Below, piece after piece: positions 24,486 to 37,350 of a stretch of 64,000 nt of DNA. Source of the DNA: Paguma larvata (lineage: Eukaryota; Chordata; Mammalia; Carnivora; Viverridae). Below the pieces are notes generated by a model, which was not told where the DNA came from, searched no databases, and saw only the letters and a list, made by a program, of their open reading frames with translations. A program made the translations under genes and the position numbers. Each line of letters starts with the position of its first letter. Position 1 is the first letter of the stretch. Where the stretch lies: NCBI GenBank assembly GCA_030068075.1, contig CM057824.1, positions 125,168,414 to 125,232,413 on the forward strand. Direction: 5' to 3'.

Positions 24486-27400
24486 GGATGATGTTATATA
24501 AAGGTAAAAAAATAGCCTCTTAATCTCAGTTTTCTCACCTATACCATAAAAGACTTGTATTATATAATCTCCATGCTGCCTTTCAGTTCTAACCAAATGG
24601 GCCTCCAATATGTTTTCATTCAGTACTGTTCTGAACGAAATCTCTATTCTGGACGAGGTAGATATTTGGAATTGGTTGATGACCTAAACCATTCTGTGTA
24701 AGATAGTTTCCATTAGAAAAGACATTTAGAATTCCAAAGGATTGACTTACAAATAAATTTGAAGGATAGCTTTGCTCAGTTGGGGCGTACTTTTAAGTAG
24801 ATGAGCTCATCCCAGGACATATAATAGAGAGCACTCAGCAAAGTATATCTTAGATCCTTTAGAAATGAACTTTAAGGAGATACATACATCTGGCATGATA
24901 TCAGATCCCAAAGATATCATATCTGTATTTTGGAAGTCCCTGGATTGATTGTTCTACTTAAAACATTTGTGTTTGTGAATGTTTATAACTGCTAGTTTAG
25001 GGTGATTGAGGAAACCTTGAAACAATAAGGCACCTGAAGAAGAAAGGCAGGCTTGAAACCAACCAGATAGCGTTCAGGGAAAGAAGTAAAAGGTGAAGCA
25101 AGAATGAATCAATGTATATAGGAGGATTGGTGAGACCAACAGAGCAAAATGAGAGCAGGATTAGGTAAGGGACTCAGAGACACAGCAAAAAGAGAAACTG
25201 GAGGCCAATTGAGGCTGAACTGGACTAGAATAGGAAGAACAAAACAAAAATGATTTGTCTCCTCAGAGACTGATTTCTTTTTCCTACCAATGCTCTCAGC
25301 TTGTTTTTGTTCAGTTCAGTGATGTACTTTGGTAGAATTTTATTTGGGTAGACATGCAGTGAATGCAGATTAAGAAAATATGCTCTGTGGCTCCAAAGAT
25401 GAAATGACTACAAAATAAGAATGCTGAAAAAGTGTCATATTTACTGTAATTTTATTAAAAACCATTTTCCATGAAACTTAATACACAGTGTCTCAACTAT
25501 GGTTTTTTTCTGAATTGTGGAAGATTGTACTTGGGTTCTTTTCTTTTTCTTCCTCTGCTTATTCTTAATTGACTATAACATAACTTTATTTTTAAAATTA
25601 AATATGGCGGGCAAATTTTGCTTTGGAAGTGTTCCAATTTCACACTACTTCTTCAGATGACTAGAATTGTCCAGGGTGGTCTGTGGGTCCCAAATCTGTA
25701 TCGTCTACTTTACTGGAGGCTTCATATCCATTCAAGACACTTTGCTCACATGTGACTTTTGGCAAAAGAGGATGACTGGCAGGTCACTGGATGGCCCCTC
25801 GCGTAAGTGGACTCTTTGGATAGGACCGTTGGTGAGCAGGGGCTTTGTAGGCAGCTGAGCAACACTGTAGCCCTAGAGATCTTCGTCAGCAACCTGCAAA
25901 TTAAACTAACATTATGAAGGATTTCTCCAAAGACAGACATCTTAAATTAGGCAAATTACTCTAACAGGGCATATCTCAGAAAGATTTAAGGCAGAGCTGG
26001 TTGCCATGCCAGCCAAGGGGCCTGCTCTGCCAGTTGAAAGACAAGCACATCCTCCCCTGCCAGCTTGCAATGAGATGCTTCTTGCAGTGACAGCAGATCT
26101 ACCATGCATGTTTGATTTAAGGCCCTCTATTACCATGCCTTTGTAATTATCATCAGGTGATGATGAGCCCTGGGAAAGGTATAAGTCTTAAATGTGGAGA
26201 TCCAGGAGCCTAATCAAAATACAACGCATAGAATAGATCTTTCTTCTTGCTGTTTCACCTCTTTCAACCAAGTGTTATTTGTTTGAGTCAAACTGTAGCA
26301 CAACCCTTTGCCAATAATTGCGATTCGTTTTCATTTTGCTAATCAAAATGTGTTTCATAAGGTTCTGATGGCATTCAAGACATCTTAAAGGAGGTGTGAC
26401 TTTTTTCTATGTTGACTGGCATAGATTTCATAATTTATGTGCAGATGTGGTAAGGATTTGTAAAGCCTCCTTTGGCTTATAAATTCTCTTATTCTGAATT
26501 AGCATCCTCATGGATGCTCACAGATTCTCATCAGAATTATACAAGGCAAACATCATATTGCTGACAATTTCTATTTTGTTGTTACTTTGGGTCAATGATG
26601 TCCAAACTAGGGATTCTACTTTTTTCCTACTTAGGGACCATATGTTACTGTATAACATAAGAATGTATAACACAGATTTCAGAGGATTTGTATGGGTGAG
26701 AGAAGTTACTTTTTCTCGATGAGACGTAACTTCAGTCAGCAAAGTTATGTTAAATATTCAACTTTTCCCAGTGCCCTGTGTTACTCCTATGGTGAAGCAG
26801 CATTCGATGAAGGAAAGATACCTGGACTTTATTCCAGAAGATCTCAATGCAAATCTGAGCTCTTCTCATTTGAGAATAGGTGTTATAATGGATGGAGCTC
26901 TATTCCTCTAGGCCTCCAATCTCTTCTACAATATGATGGCATTGGAATAGACCCTCTCCAGGTCCCTGCCATGTCTAGGATTCCTTGAAGACAAGAGTTC
27001 CTTCTCTTAAGGAAGTAGCCATTAGTATTCAAGTACTCAGTATACAACTTTGTAAAAGTCATTCTTTATGACACTCACATGACTAATATATAGGAACTCC
27101 TTTCTTCTAGGATGTCACCCCTACCTGTCTTGTATTATTGCAGATATTTGAAATTTGGGGGAATTTGAAAAAAAAGAAGGCTATATTTGCATCATTCCTA
27201 CGTTCATGGATCCAGGGTTACAATAGGAATGGCTTCTTTTGGCTTGAGGAATATTATAATCACTGAGACATCTATGTCTGATAGAATCATTCAACCTTTA
27301 ATGTATGCTACCTTTGTATTATTGTGTGATATATAAACACTGACCTCCCAACCAGATGATAAGTCCCTGAAGGTCTGGGAGTATGTTTAGGGATTCTAAA

Positions 27401-28987
27401 TCTCCATAGCACTTACCATTTAACATTTAGCCCCACAACTAATCATTTAATATGTTATATGACATGATTTTTTGTGTATAAAAATGCTTATGGAAAAATT
27501 ATATTGGCTAGTGATTTCCTTTTAATCACTGAAATGTAAACAATTTTCCACAAAAATCAATGAAAAGAGAATGTTGAAATGAATAATTTGGTCTACTGTG
27601 GGAAATTGAAATTCACTCTGGGGTAATTAGTGGTTATTCGGTTTTTAATTGACAATACCTCTCATAAATAATATTGTATACAACTAAGTAGTTGGTACTT
27701 CAAAAATAGCTTACCCAGTATACAGCTATATAGTAGATATCTTTCTAGTCTCCTCCCTGCCCAAAAATAATCTATAAATTGAAGATCAGGATGTCTCAGT
27801 ATAGAAGGCAAATATCCTAATCTCACAACATTCAGGGATGTCTCCCTTCTTTGAATTCCACAGCTGTTACTTTGTCTTGTTGGCTTGGCACTATGATGCC
27901 TCTCTTGTTACAGGATTCTGTTGCTATGATACTTTTGATATTTGTCCTGCTTCCTCAGCTAGACTGCAAACTTGTTGAGAGAAAACACCATGTATCATAT
28001 GATCTTGTATTCCAAAGTGTCTAACAGAGTTTCACTTATATGAAAAATATTCAATTTATATTTGCTGGAATCCTATAGATAGGGCAAGAGACACATTTCC
28101 CATTGCAAGCTCACAATAAAATCAATAAACATTTATTACTTATTGAACTTCCTAATTCATGAGACAACCTTACTGCATAATTTTTCTACTATTGCATTTA
28201 ACTTCTCTAAATTTTTGTTATTCTATTTCTCTTGTATCAAAAGGTATATTTAGGTCTTTTAGATTACCACAGAGTTTAGTCTGGGATCTTATGTAGGAAT
28301 TGGGTATTTCAAAATTTAAAATACCTTTAATTCTTCTAAAATAACAATTTACTGGATAACTGAGTTTTTTTTTATCAACATGCCATACATGTTAAAATTT
28401 GAGGCAATTTTCTAATTATTGAAAAAAAGATAGTTTATTTTTATTAATAGAAATTTCTGTGCTATCTGATGCCTGTTTCAGAAATGACCTAGTAAACAGT
28501 CCTTAAATTTACATTCTTTGCCTAGATTTTAAAGAGTTTTGAGGCTTTGTTCATGGGAAAACTATCCTAGACCTCTTAAAGCATAGTAAATAAAACATTT
28601 ATAAAGGCACTATAAAAGGTACACTCTAGGAAAATCTACATAAATCATAGTTCCCAGAGTCCTTTTTAAGATTCAGGAGAAGAAAGTAATTTCTCTCATT
28701 AAACTCCCTTGGTGTGAATATGATAGTTCAATATTTCATAAATATTTAATGAATTATTATTTCCTACAACTTATGAGTATTTGGACAATTGAAAGAATTG
28801 TTTGAAATATGAGTATATGTCTGGTTGTGTAGAGAAATGGGTGATTATAAATGTTTGACACTGTGTGTCTTTAAAAAAATGGGGAAAATAATTTCTAAGT
28901 TTTAGAGAGGGCAGGAAGGATGTTTAGTAAGATTCTTTACGGTATAAATTTGAAAGTGCCTGGGAATGCTTCTTCATTCCTCATTCT
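24486..28987. other. Repeat-poor intergenic stretch with L2-type tails
   Basis: About 4.5 kb, mostly unique. L2-like 3' tails are plausible at 27330-27420 (gataagtccctgaaggtctg) and 27950-28085 (agactgcaaacttgttgaga). Open frames of 60-98 codons at 25667-25940 and 26510-26988 show no domain and no splice-supported structure. Confidence 0.55.
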
Positions 28988-29240
28988 TTTTATTTTTGGA
29001 TGTTTATTTATTTTCGAGAGAGAGGGTGGGAAAGAAAGAGAGAGAGAGGGAGAGAGAGAGAGAGAGCATACTGTAAGTGGAGGAGGGGCAGAGAGTGAGA
29101 GGGAGACACAGAATCCAAAGCAGGCTCCAGATTCTGAGCTGTCTGTACAGACACCAATGCAGGGCTCAGACTCACAAACCATGAGATGATGACCTGAGCC
29201 GAAGTTGGACACTTAACCAACTGAGCCACCCAAGCACCCC
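28988..29240 (-). mobile_element. Felid tRNA-Lys SINE
   Basis: Reverse copy with an expanded GA-rich segment (29036-29066), gaggaggggcagagagtgag, gctgtctgtacagacaccaa and aaccaactgagccaccca. Confidence 0.93.
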
Positions 29241-29319
29241 TTTATTCTTAATTCTTAAAGTATATTATCAAAGATCATATCACTTATACAAACAATGGAC
29301 CTGACAGAGATAAAATATT

Positions 29320-29490
29320 GCAGAAGTCATGCTAGGTGCCTTATTTGTTCAAGCTTGTTTAAGATACAACTCTGCAACATAGGCACTAACATTTCTTTTA
29401 CACTGGAATAAACTAGAAGAACTTGAAGCAAGTAAGTGCTGAAACTAAGTCTTATTCCAAATCTCTCACATTCCAAAAATCTATGCTTTT
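29320..29490 (-). repeat. Possible MIR relic
   Basis: atgctaggtgccttatttgt, then aagcaagtaagtgctgaaac and taagtcttattccaaat resemble the reverse MIR core (size-class landmarks only). Weak. Confidence 0.4.
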
Positions 29491-31125
29491 AAATTGCATT
29501 ATGTTCATTTCCTGTGTTGAGGAAAAGTTATTTTTCCTTTTACTATCTAAAATATAGGTAGTTCTTTGCATACTGTTTCTGGCACTGTCTTACACAGGAG
29601 CTTCCAATAACTGCCAGTCACATGGTGACAATTATGCTTGATTAAGCAGATCCAGTAAGTACTTGATCGACTTTTTCCCATAAATGCTGACATTCTGCAG
29701 CCAAAGGGAAAAGAACACTTGCTATTATTCTAAGCACTCTGGCCATCTCCCCTTGTCCCTCCCAGTTACACCAGACCGAGTTTCCTAAGAGCAGTGTCCC
29801 CAAATGCTTAGACTCAGCCCAGATTCCAAGGCTTCTATAATATACTTCCTTGGGTAATCTGAATTATCAAGGTCTCTAAGTCCTATAAGCTGACAGGTGA
29901 CAATTTGTAATATTTAAAAGGGATGTTTGACAAAGTGTCATTGTTGGTATTGGTCATTCTACCCCCAATAATTCACTACTATAAATTTTGAAGTCTTTAC
30001 AATGTCCCAGAATCCTCTAAAAATACATAAGAAAGAGTACTTTAGAAATGATAAATTCAGATAAAAGGAAGAAAGAAAATTGTAAATTCATATTATTATG
30101 AGAATGTAAACAACTCGATGAGATAATACCATAGCTATCAGTTAGCACATTGATTTATAGTCCATTGAAAAGATGACTTTAGTCATAATTCTCAAAAGGT
30201 GTTTGAGAATTGCTCAATGAGCTAGACACTTCTCTGGGTCCTATCCTCCCTGCTTCAGTCTATAATACTATCAAACACAGGGTATTAGGGTAATAATAAG
30301 TGGCTTAAGACATTAAAGTTTAATTTTCTGTGGCACTCCAACATGGGTCAAGCAGCATGAAGAGCCTAAGTGGCTGTCCTCCATAAATGACTCAGGGGTT
30401 CAGGCTTTTCCTATAGTGGGCTCCTTGGTTCAGAGTTCATTGTTTCCAACTATATACATAAAGCACAAGAAAGAATAAGGGAAACCCAGTGAGGTGAGAA
30501 CATGAACCTCAAAGGAGATCTTAGGAGTCAGGTCCTAACTTTGGCCAGAACTGGTCCCACAGACCCAACTGAATGTAAGAGGGCTGATAACATACCCAAG
30601 AGGCTAATACACAGTTCAGCGAACATATAGCATTTTTTCCTGCTTCATAGGTTATGTAAGTCTGTATAAAGCAGAGAAAAGAGAAATCAACTAAGCATGA
30701 GAAATTTTAATCATAATAGAATTTTAATGGGTGCCCAACAAGGCCTTTATAGTTAATATAGGCCTGTGCAAAAAAAAAAAAAATGACCATAATGTGACTT
30801 TTTAGACAGGTTATTCTCATTTCATAATGTATAATATGGTCCTTGGGACAATCCAAATGGGGACAATAGATAAGGAATACCTGAAACCAGGACCAGTTTT
30901 ATGGACATGTACCCTGTGTTGTGGCACAAGGCTGTTTTCACGAAACCTCCGTATTTGTTTTAATGCTTTACTATTACTGTCTTAAGAGTCTTAATAATTT
31001 TAAATATTGGGCTCTGCATTTTGATTTTGTGCTAGACCATTATTCTAAGCTCTCTGGACATCCCCCATTATGTAGTTGGTCCCCACTGAAACTTAGACCT
31101 AAATTCTTTAAGATAAACAGTTAAT
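29491..31125. other. Unique sequence with one possible old repeat
   Basis: The segment 30320-30610 (ggcactccaacatgggtcaa, cagaactggtcccacagacc) has the feel of an old dispersed repeat, but I cannot assign it. No gene is supported. Confidence 0.45.
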
Positions 31126-31142
31126 CCTAATTAACGTTTTAA

Positions 31143-31360
31143 CGTGTTTTTTTATTTTTTTAATTTTTATTATTTTTGAGAGACATAGAGACAGAGTACG
31201 AGCAGGCGAAGGGCAGAGAGAGAGGGAGACACAGAATCTGAAGCAGGCTCCAGGCTCCAAGCCGTCAGCACAGAGCCCGAGGCGGGCCCGAGCTCACAGA
31301 CCGTGAGATCATGGCCTGAGCCAAAGTCAGCTGGCCACTCAACCGAGCCACCCAGACACC
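31143..31360 (-). mobile_element. Felid tRNA-Lys SINE with 17-bp target duplication
   Basis: Near-consensus reverse copy: gcgaagggcagagagagagg, gccgtcagcacagagcccga, ccgagccacccagacacccc. Exact cctaattaacgttttaa at 31126-31142 and 31361-31377 marks the insertion; the identical repeats suggest a comparatively recent event. Confidence 0.97.
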
Positions 31361-31904
31361 CCTAATTAACGTTTTAAAGAGGACCAGTTACAATAGCAAA
31401 GTATGTGTGCATGCATATGAATATATGCCCATGCAGGAATGTATCTTTTTGTGAAAGAGTTTATTGGGAGGAATTTGTTTTAATTGATATTCATCGAGCA
31501 TCATCCTCTGCTTATTGTTAGCTACTCATGTGAAGAGTTGGTTGATGTCTATAGCACAAACATTTGTTTCAGATAAATGGGTGTTTCAGTTGGATAAGTT
31601 TTAATTAAGCAACCTTTATTATACAAGTAGTTGTTTTTGAAACCATGAGAAAATGAAAGTAATTTGCTAATTCTGTTCTCCAAAATTGGAAGGTGTTGAA
31701 TCTTGTCTACTATAACCTTGAATACAATTTTGGCTATAAATGTCCCAAAGAAGGAATAAGAAACTTTTCCAATGTGTACCAAGACACAGCTTAACTCTTC
31801 TCACGCTCATAGAATCATCTGGTTTTAAATGAATGATTTATTTTTAGATCCTGCTTCCACACCACTTGCTAAGATCATTACTTTAGCATTTCACATTTCA
31901 TAGG

Positions 31905-32070
31905 AATTTATTTATTTACACATTTGCCAAAGGAGCACACCGAACTCCTTAACTCCTTTAGAACAGGTGCCATTGCTATTCAACTTGCTATTTCCAGAGC
32001 CTGGTGTGTTTTCCAGGCGCCTAGAACATGTTCAATCAATATTTTATCAAGGAATGAAAAAATAAATAAG
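31905..32070 (+). repeat. L2 3'-end relic
   Basis: gaactccttaactcctttag, aacaggtgccattgctattc, ttccagagcctggtgtgttt and aggcgcctagaacatgttca are the classic L2 3' order, ending in an AATAAATAAG-like tail. Confidence 0.7.
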
Positions 32071-32568
32071 TCATGATAAAAACATCATTTTTCTTTCAGC
32101 AAAAGATATGTTTCTAAGTCTTAAAGAAGGTTCTACTCTTAATAAAGCCAAAATTAGGTATTTTTGTTTTGTTTTGTTTTACAAGAATGTTTTAAACTTG
32201 CCTTATCCTTTAGCCCATAACAGCTGTGTTCCAGGAGAGGATGAAAGAAAGCATACCCCTATTAAGTGAAATTTTAAAACATCTGAAGGGTAAAAATAGT
32301 ATATACTTAACTGTCATATTTATATATTAAGTGTTTTAATGAAAGAGGCTTTTTTTCCTATTAAAAAATGAGTTGCTTGAATACATTCACTTAACACATA
32401 TAAAAGTAAGGAAGAACAGTATACACAGATTTCAACAGATACCTATGTTAATATTCCTTTGTGTTAGACTAGTTGTTAATAATAGAATTTTTTTCCATGG
32501 TCTACTAATAATAGCCATGAATAGGGGTCACTATCCTTTCTTTAAGGCTGGGAATGGTTTACCTACTC

Positions 32569-33068
32569 TATTAGTTTCTTGTGGTTGCTATAACAAATTA
32601 TCACAAACTTGGTGGCTTAAAACAGAAATTTATTCTCCCCTGTTTCTGGAAGTCAGAAGTCCAGAATCGGTTATCACTGGACCAAAACTCAAAGCATGTC
32701 TGGAAAGCCACACTTCTAGAAGCCGCAGAAGAGAATCTGTTTCCTGACTGTTTCAGTTTCTGGTAGCTGCCAGAATTCCTTGATTTATGGCTGTATCACT
32801 CAGTCATCAAAGCCAGTGTCTTCAAATCTTTTGCTCTGTCTTCACATTGCCTTTTCTTCATTGTGTAAGAAATATTTTTCTCTCTATTATAAAGATACTT
32901 TTAATTATATTTAGGGCCCACCAAGGTAATCCAGGAGAATCTCCCTATCTCAAGATCCTTAACTAATCACATCTACAAAGACTCTTTACCCAAATAAGGT
33001 AACATTTTTATGAGGCTCTGTGGCCTAGGATCTTCTGTCTTTGGGGACTGTTAATCAGCCTACTACAT
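32569..33068 (-). repeat. MLT1-type MaLR LTR
   Basis: Antisense landmarks tattagtttcttgtggttgc, taacaaattatcacaaactt, ggtggcttaaaacagaaatt and, far end, tctacaaagactctttaccc. Its length, about 500 bp, suggests a nearly complete LTR. Open frames over it are spurious. Confidence 0.82.
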
Positions 33069-33075
33069 TTTTACC

Positions 33076-35605
33076 CTGCTCACTTTTGTGTTACTGACTA
33101 AGTAGTGGAGTTCTAGATGATGTATAATAGTATATTTTTCTCTATGCTCATTGACACAGGAATGAGGGTGCCATGCAATAAGTGAGTGCTGGAGAACTAT
33201 AAACTAAATAATGCTATAAAGGAAATGCTGCCTAAAGAAGCAGGCTTTGGCAAGTAGGGCTCAGAGAGGGAGCACATAAATTCATGATGATACTTCACAT
33301 AAATTAAAGTAATGTTAATTGTCTCTCCCAAAGCAAAGCCATTAAGCAGTTTATTGCTCCTACCTTACGAATTTATTTTGGTATTTCTTGTGGTCCTACC
33401 TTTTCAATGGTATTTTACTTTTTACCCACTGGGGATATAAACACCTCCATGACAGTCCTTTCTGGTATATTTCATCTCTAAGGATAACAAGAGGAGGAAA
33501 TAAATGACCAAATAGGTCCCAATAAGCTCCGCAGCAATAAAAAAACAAAAGTCTCCAGGAAGATATCAGTAGGCGGAGCTTCATTTTGAAACACAGTTCC
33601 TGACAAATGGAAAGAATAAGTGTCTACATTCCTTAGTTATGAACAGCTAAACTGGCAGTGACCTTGTCACGGAACAGGGAAGAACTTCCTGTTTCATTTT
33701 TTTCCGCTGTGTTGAGGTAAGACACTTGAACCAGGAAAGAAGATGTTTTATTTCTTTGACCCATTTTCATTCATCTCCCTCTATGTGCCAGCTATTAGGG
33801 GTAAAGCCCTGGCTAATAAATACAATTTCTTTCTTTGTCCCTCCGTCAGTGGTCTTCCATGTAATTTTCAAGTTTTTCAAAACTTCGCAAAGTCTTATGC
33901 TTGGTCATTTACAACTGATCCAAGGTCACAAAAGGACACCTTAGTTGGAAGGGGAAAAAGAAGAAGAAGGGAAAAAAAAAAGAAAGAAAGAAAGCTAAGA
34001 AGTTACATAAATGTCCTCTAGCACATTCCCTGTTCTGAGGGCTAATGTACTGTAGCAATTCATCAGTCATTCTAATAGTCTTTTAACTTCTGTCAGAAAG
34101 CCTACTAAACGCTAACATCTTAAATGTTTAATATTCTAAAACATATTTTCATTAATCATGCAAATTATCTGGGCATCCATATTTTACGATAACCTCTTTT
34201 GAGATTAAGAGGCCTAAGGCGTTGTGTATTGAGAGATACATGGTGGCGAGTGATATTGTAAATGAAATATAACTTAGAATTAAAGAATTTTAACAATGAA
34301 AAGTCGCTAGTGAAATTCCAGTATCAATGTGCGATCACATTTATAAAAAAACCAAAACCAGTTATTTTCGGTTAGGCAGCAAGCAGCTAAAATATGTACT
34401 TGCTTCATTCTATTTTATTATATAGTTGATGGATGAATATTAATGTTGGTAGATTATATATTGTCTCAATATAAATGATCCTATGTTTCACAGCAAAGTA
34501 GACTGCGGGTTTGGTTATTAGGAAAGGATAGAACATGTGTTCTATGCATTTAGGTTGGTTTGAACTGCACCATGAAAACCTCCACTTATATGCGGCCAAT
34601 CACCCCTATTCCAGTGATTCTCCTTGGAAAAAGGAGAAATATGTGCGTGAGCCTCATGAAACAGATAAATAAGGAATTAAAAGGGGTAAAGGGCATGAGT
34701 TTTGGTAGTGTTCATGGAAATGCTTTACTCTAAAGCTATTTGTCAGTAGGGATGGAGGCTGGTATTGAAACAGAAATGACCTGAGACCATGAAAATGTAG
34801 TTATGCTGGAGTCATGGAGCAATGCTCATTAGACTCAAGAACATGACCTAAGTAACTGAAAGTCATGAGCAATGATAGATCAGTGCTCTAGTCCGGCTAC
34901 CAAAAGGAAGCAGATGGCACAATCAAATTAGGATAATTCAAGGAAGGCTGATTTATAAAGGGACTAATTGCAATGGTATAGGCATGGTGAAGGGTAAAGG
35001 AACCATTAAAGCCTGTACAGGTAGTGAGCTAACAGCCACAGAGCTGTTATTAAATCTAAGCCTTTAGAGGTAAGAGGAAAGGAACAATTACCAGAATCTG
35101 AAGGAAAGAGAATCATGCACAGAATGGCACTTTCAGACCTTTCATTAAGGGAGACAGGCAACATAAGGTGATCTCATGGGGCAAACAAATACCCTGACCT
35201 CATTCCTCTCTCTACCTCCAGTCTTTTGATGGAGCTTCCCATTCACTGAGCCCAGCAGGAACCTGAGGGCACAGATCAAGGGTGTTGTCCTTACAGGAGA
35301 CCTCTCTAAAAGGATATCAGGGCCTTGCATGTGGAGAGTGGATCTGGAGGGAGACATGCAGGGTCAGAAACATCTAATTTTGGTATGAATATCATCTCTT
35401 TGGTTATGCGACCAAATTTCATAGTTACACTTTGAATGATTTTCTTATGTTCCTTTTTTTTTTTTACCCATTTCTTAAATTTCTTTTTTTATGGTTATTT
35501 TCTTTCACAATATCTCCTGATGCTGTTTTCATTAACAAAATTTCTACTAGCAATGCTGCTTACCCAGTACACACAAAGGAACCACCTCAACCTCTGAGGA
35601 ATCAG

Positions 35606-35645
<40 letters not shown>

Positions 35646-37159
35646 ATATATATTAAAAATAGCTAAATGCTATTCAGACAGTTTATTATTCTCTCTATAC
35701 AGCTTTTTAAAAGCATAACTGTGAATTTTAATGTCTGTAGACCGTATTGCTAAAGGGACGGTGAAGTCTTCACTTTTCTACATGGTTTGCCTTCTAATTA
35801 TATTTCTCTAGTACAATATTTAACCATTATTTCCTGAAACATGGGTTCTAAGCTACAATAAAAAAAATATAAAGGGAAATATATTTGTTGCTTTTCAAAA
35901 AGACAGATTTTTTTCTGAAGCATTTTCAATGATTGCTGCAGGAATGAATGAGTAAAGGTTTCAAGAATGAATAGTTGCAGAAAACCAACTTACTTTTGTA
36001 CATAAGTCCATGCAGCCGCCCCCCGGGTAGAAGGAGTTTTGTATCTCCTTTTGTTGAGTTCTCTATTTTTTTATGAATATGCATATTGGGGGAAAAAACT
36101 TCCATCTGCTCTCTTTTAGCTGATTATATCACATTTTGGAGCTGCGCATCATTATGGAGCTTCAGAGAAAGATGATCATTTACATTACATATGGATATAA
36201 AGTAGAGAAGGAGTTGATGAATTGCAAACAAGTGTAATTTATATGGACAAAGTGTGCCAGAAGTGCTTTTCACCCCATTTTACTCTGCAAATGGAATGAT
36301 TCCTGCCCATTCACTTGGCGTGGTGCCCAAAAACTCGCAGAGGGAAACGATCCCGTTAGCCCTTCTGCATCAGGCTTCCACTCCTTCCCTAAGAGGAGAT
36401 AGTGCTCTGCACTCAGGCCCACCAGGGACCCCAGAAGGTCAAAGGAGATCTCTGAACACACTAATGTCACTTTTAAGATTTTTCTGTCATGGCTTCTTAA
36501 TTTATAATCTACATCACGCAGACGCCCTAATACTCGGACTGTTGATAATTCAAATGTGAGAAGTTTGCATGATGAAGAAAGAAAGGGAGAATAATGAAAA
36601 GCTCATATTTTCCCCTGCACTGTGATTTTCCCGTGGCAGATTGTTCGCCTAAATGCCTTAAGCTTTGTAAATATGTGAAAATCTACATTTAAGGTGTCTT
36701 TCTAAGGGCTTCTGTGTGGACTATAGCACAGTCAGCTGTGACTCCATATTGTAAAGACCTGGGGCCAAGGTGCAATAATAAAAGTAATAATCCTGAATCT
36801 TTTTTAATGTTATTTAATTCATTAATATAGGCATTTATTTATATGTTCAATCATTCAGTCCTCAAAAATGATTATTCCTATTATGTGTCAAGAGTGAGGA
36901 GTCAAAGCTAAGACCACATCGCCTCTTCCTAAGCTGTCAGAACTCAGCAAACAAATATTGTGTCAGGACAAAACGGTCAATTATCTGTGAACTTCTGGGG
37001 AATCAGCTGACTCTCGTTGCTACCGGAAGACACAGGTTGTCCTAGCCCTTAGACATGCTATGTCTGAAGAATTTCAAATTACTATGAGCCCAAGCCCGTG
37101 CTATGGTAGCATATACACTGCTTTTATTTTATGTTCATATTTTATGTTCATATATAGGT
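33076..37159. other. Unique intergenic sequence
   Basis: No gene is supported. It contains a short A/GA-rich tract (33951-33993), a possible old repeat at 34880-35130 (ggcacaatcaaattaggata), a (TG)n/(TA)n microsatellite at 35606-35652, and an ordinary 101-codon frame at 36254-36559 with no domain. Confidence 0.55.
35606..35652. repeat. (TG)n/(TA)n microsatellite
   Basis: About 18 TG units followed by tatgtatatatat. Long enough to be polymorphic. Confidence 0.96.
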
Positions 37160-37350
37160 TTTATGTGTTGCAGTGCACACACTGTGCTGAGTGTTTTGCA
37201 CATACTATCTCATTTAATCAACACAGAAATATGAAATAGTAGTATTTAGTATTTGTATTTCATAGAGGGGAAAAATAACTAAGCTCAGAGAATAAGTGAC
37301 CTACCCAAAGTCACGTAGTCCTCAAACCAGAACCTCTAGGTTAACATTGG
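37160..37350 (-). repeat. MIR relic
   Basis: gcacatactatctcatttaa, then agctcagagaataagtgacc and tacccaaagtcacgtagtcc are the reverse MIR/MIRb pattern. Confidence 0.75.

Noticed and set aside
32373..32747. 124-codon + strand frame
   Set aside because: Its second half is an MLT1 LTR in antisense and its first half lacks any domain or splice support.
36254..36559. 101-codon + strand frame with a plausible-looking N-terminus
   Set aside because: No family resemblance or splice context; a frame this long is expected by chance in 64 kb.
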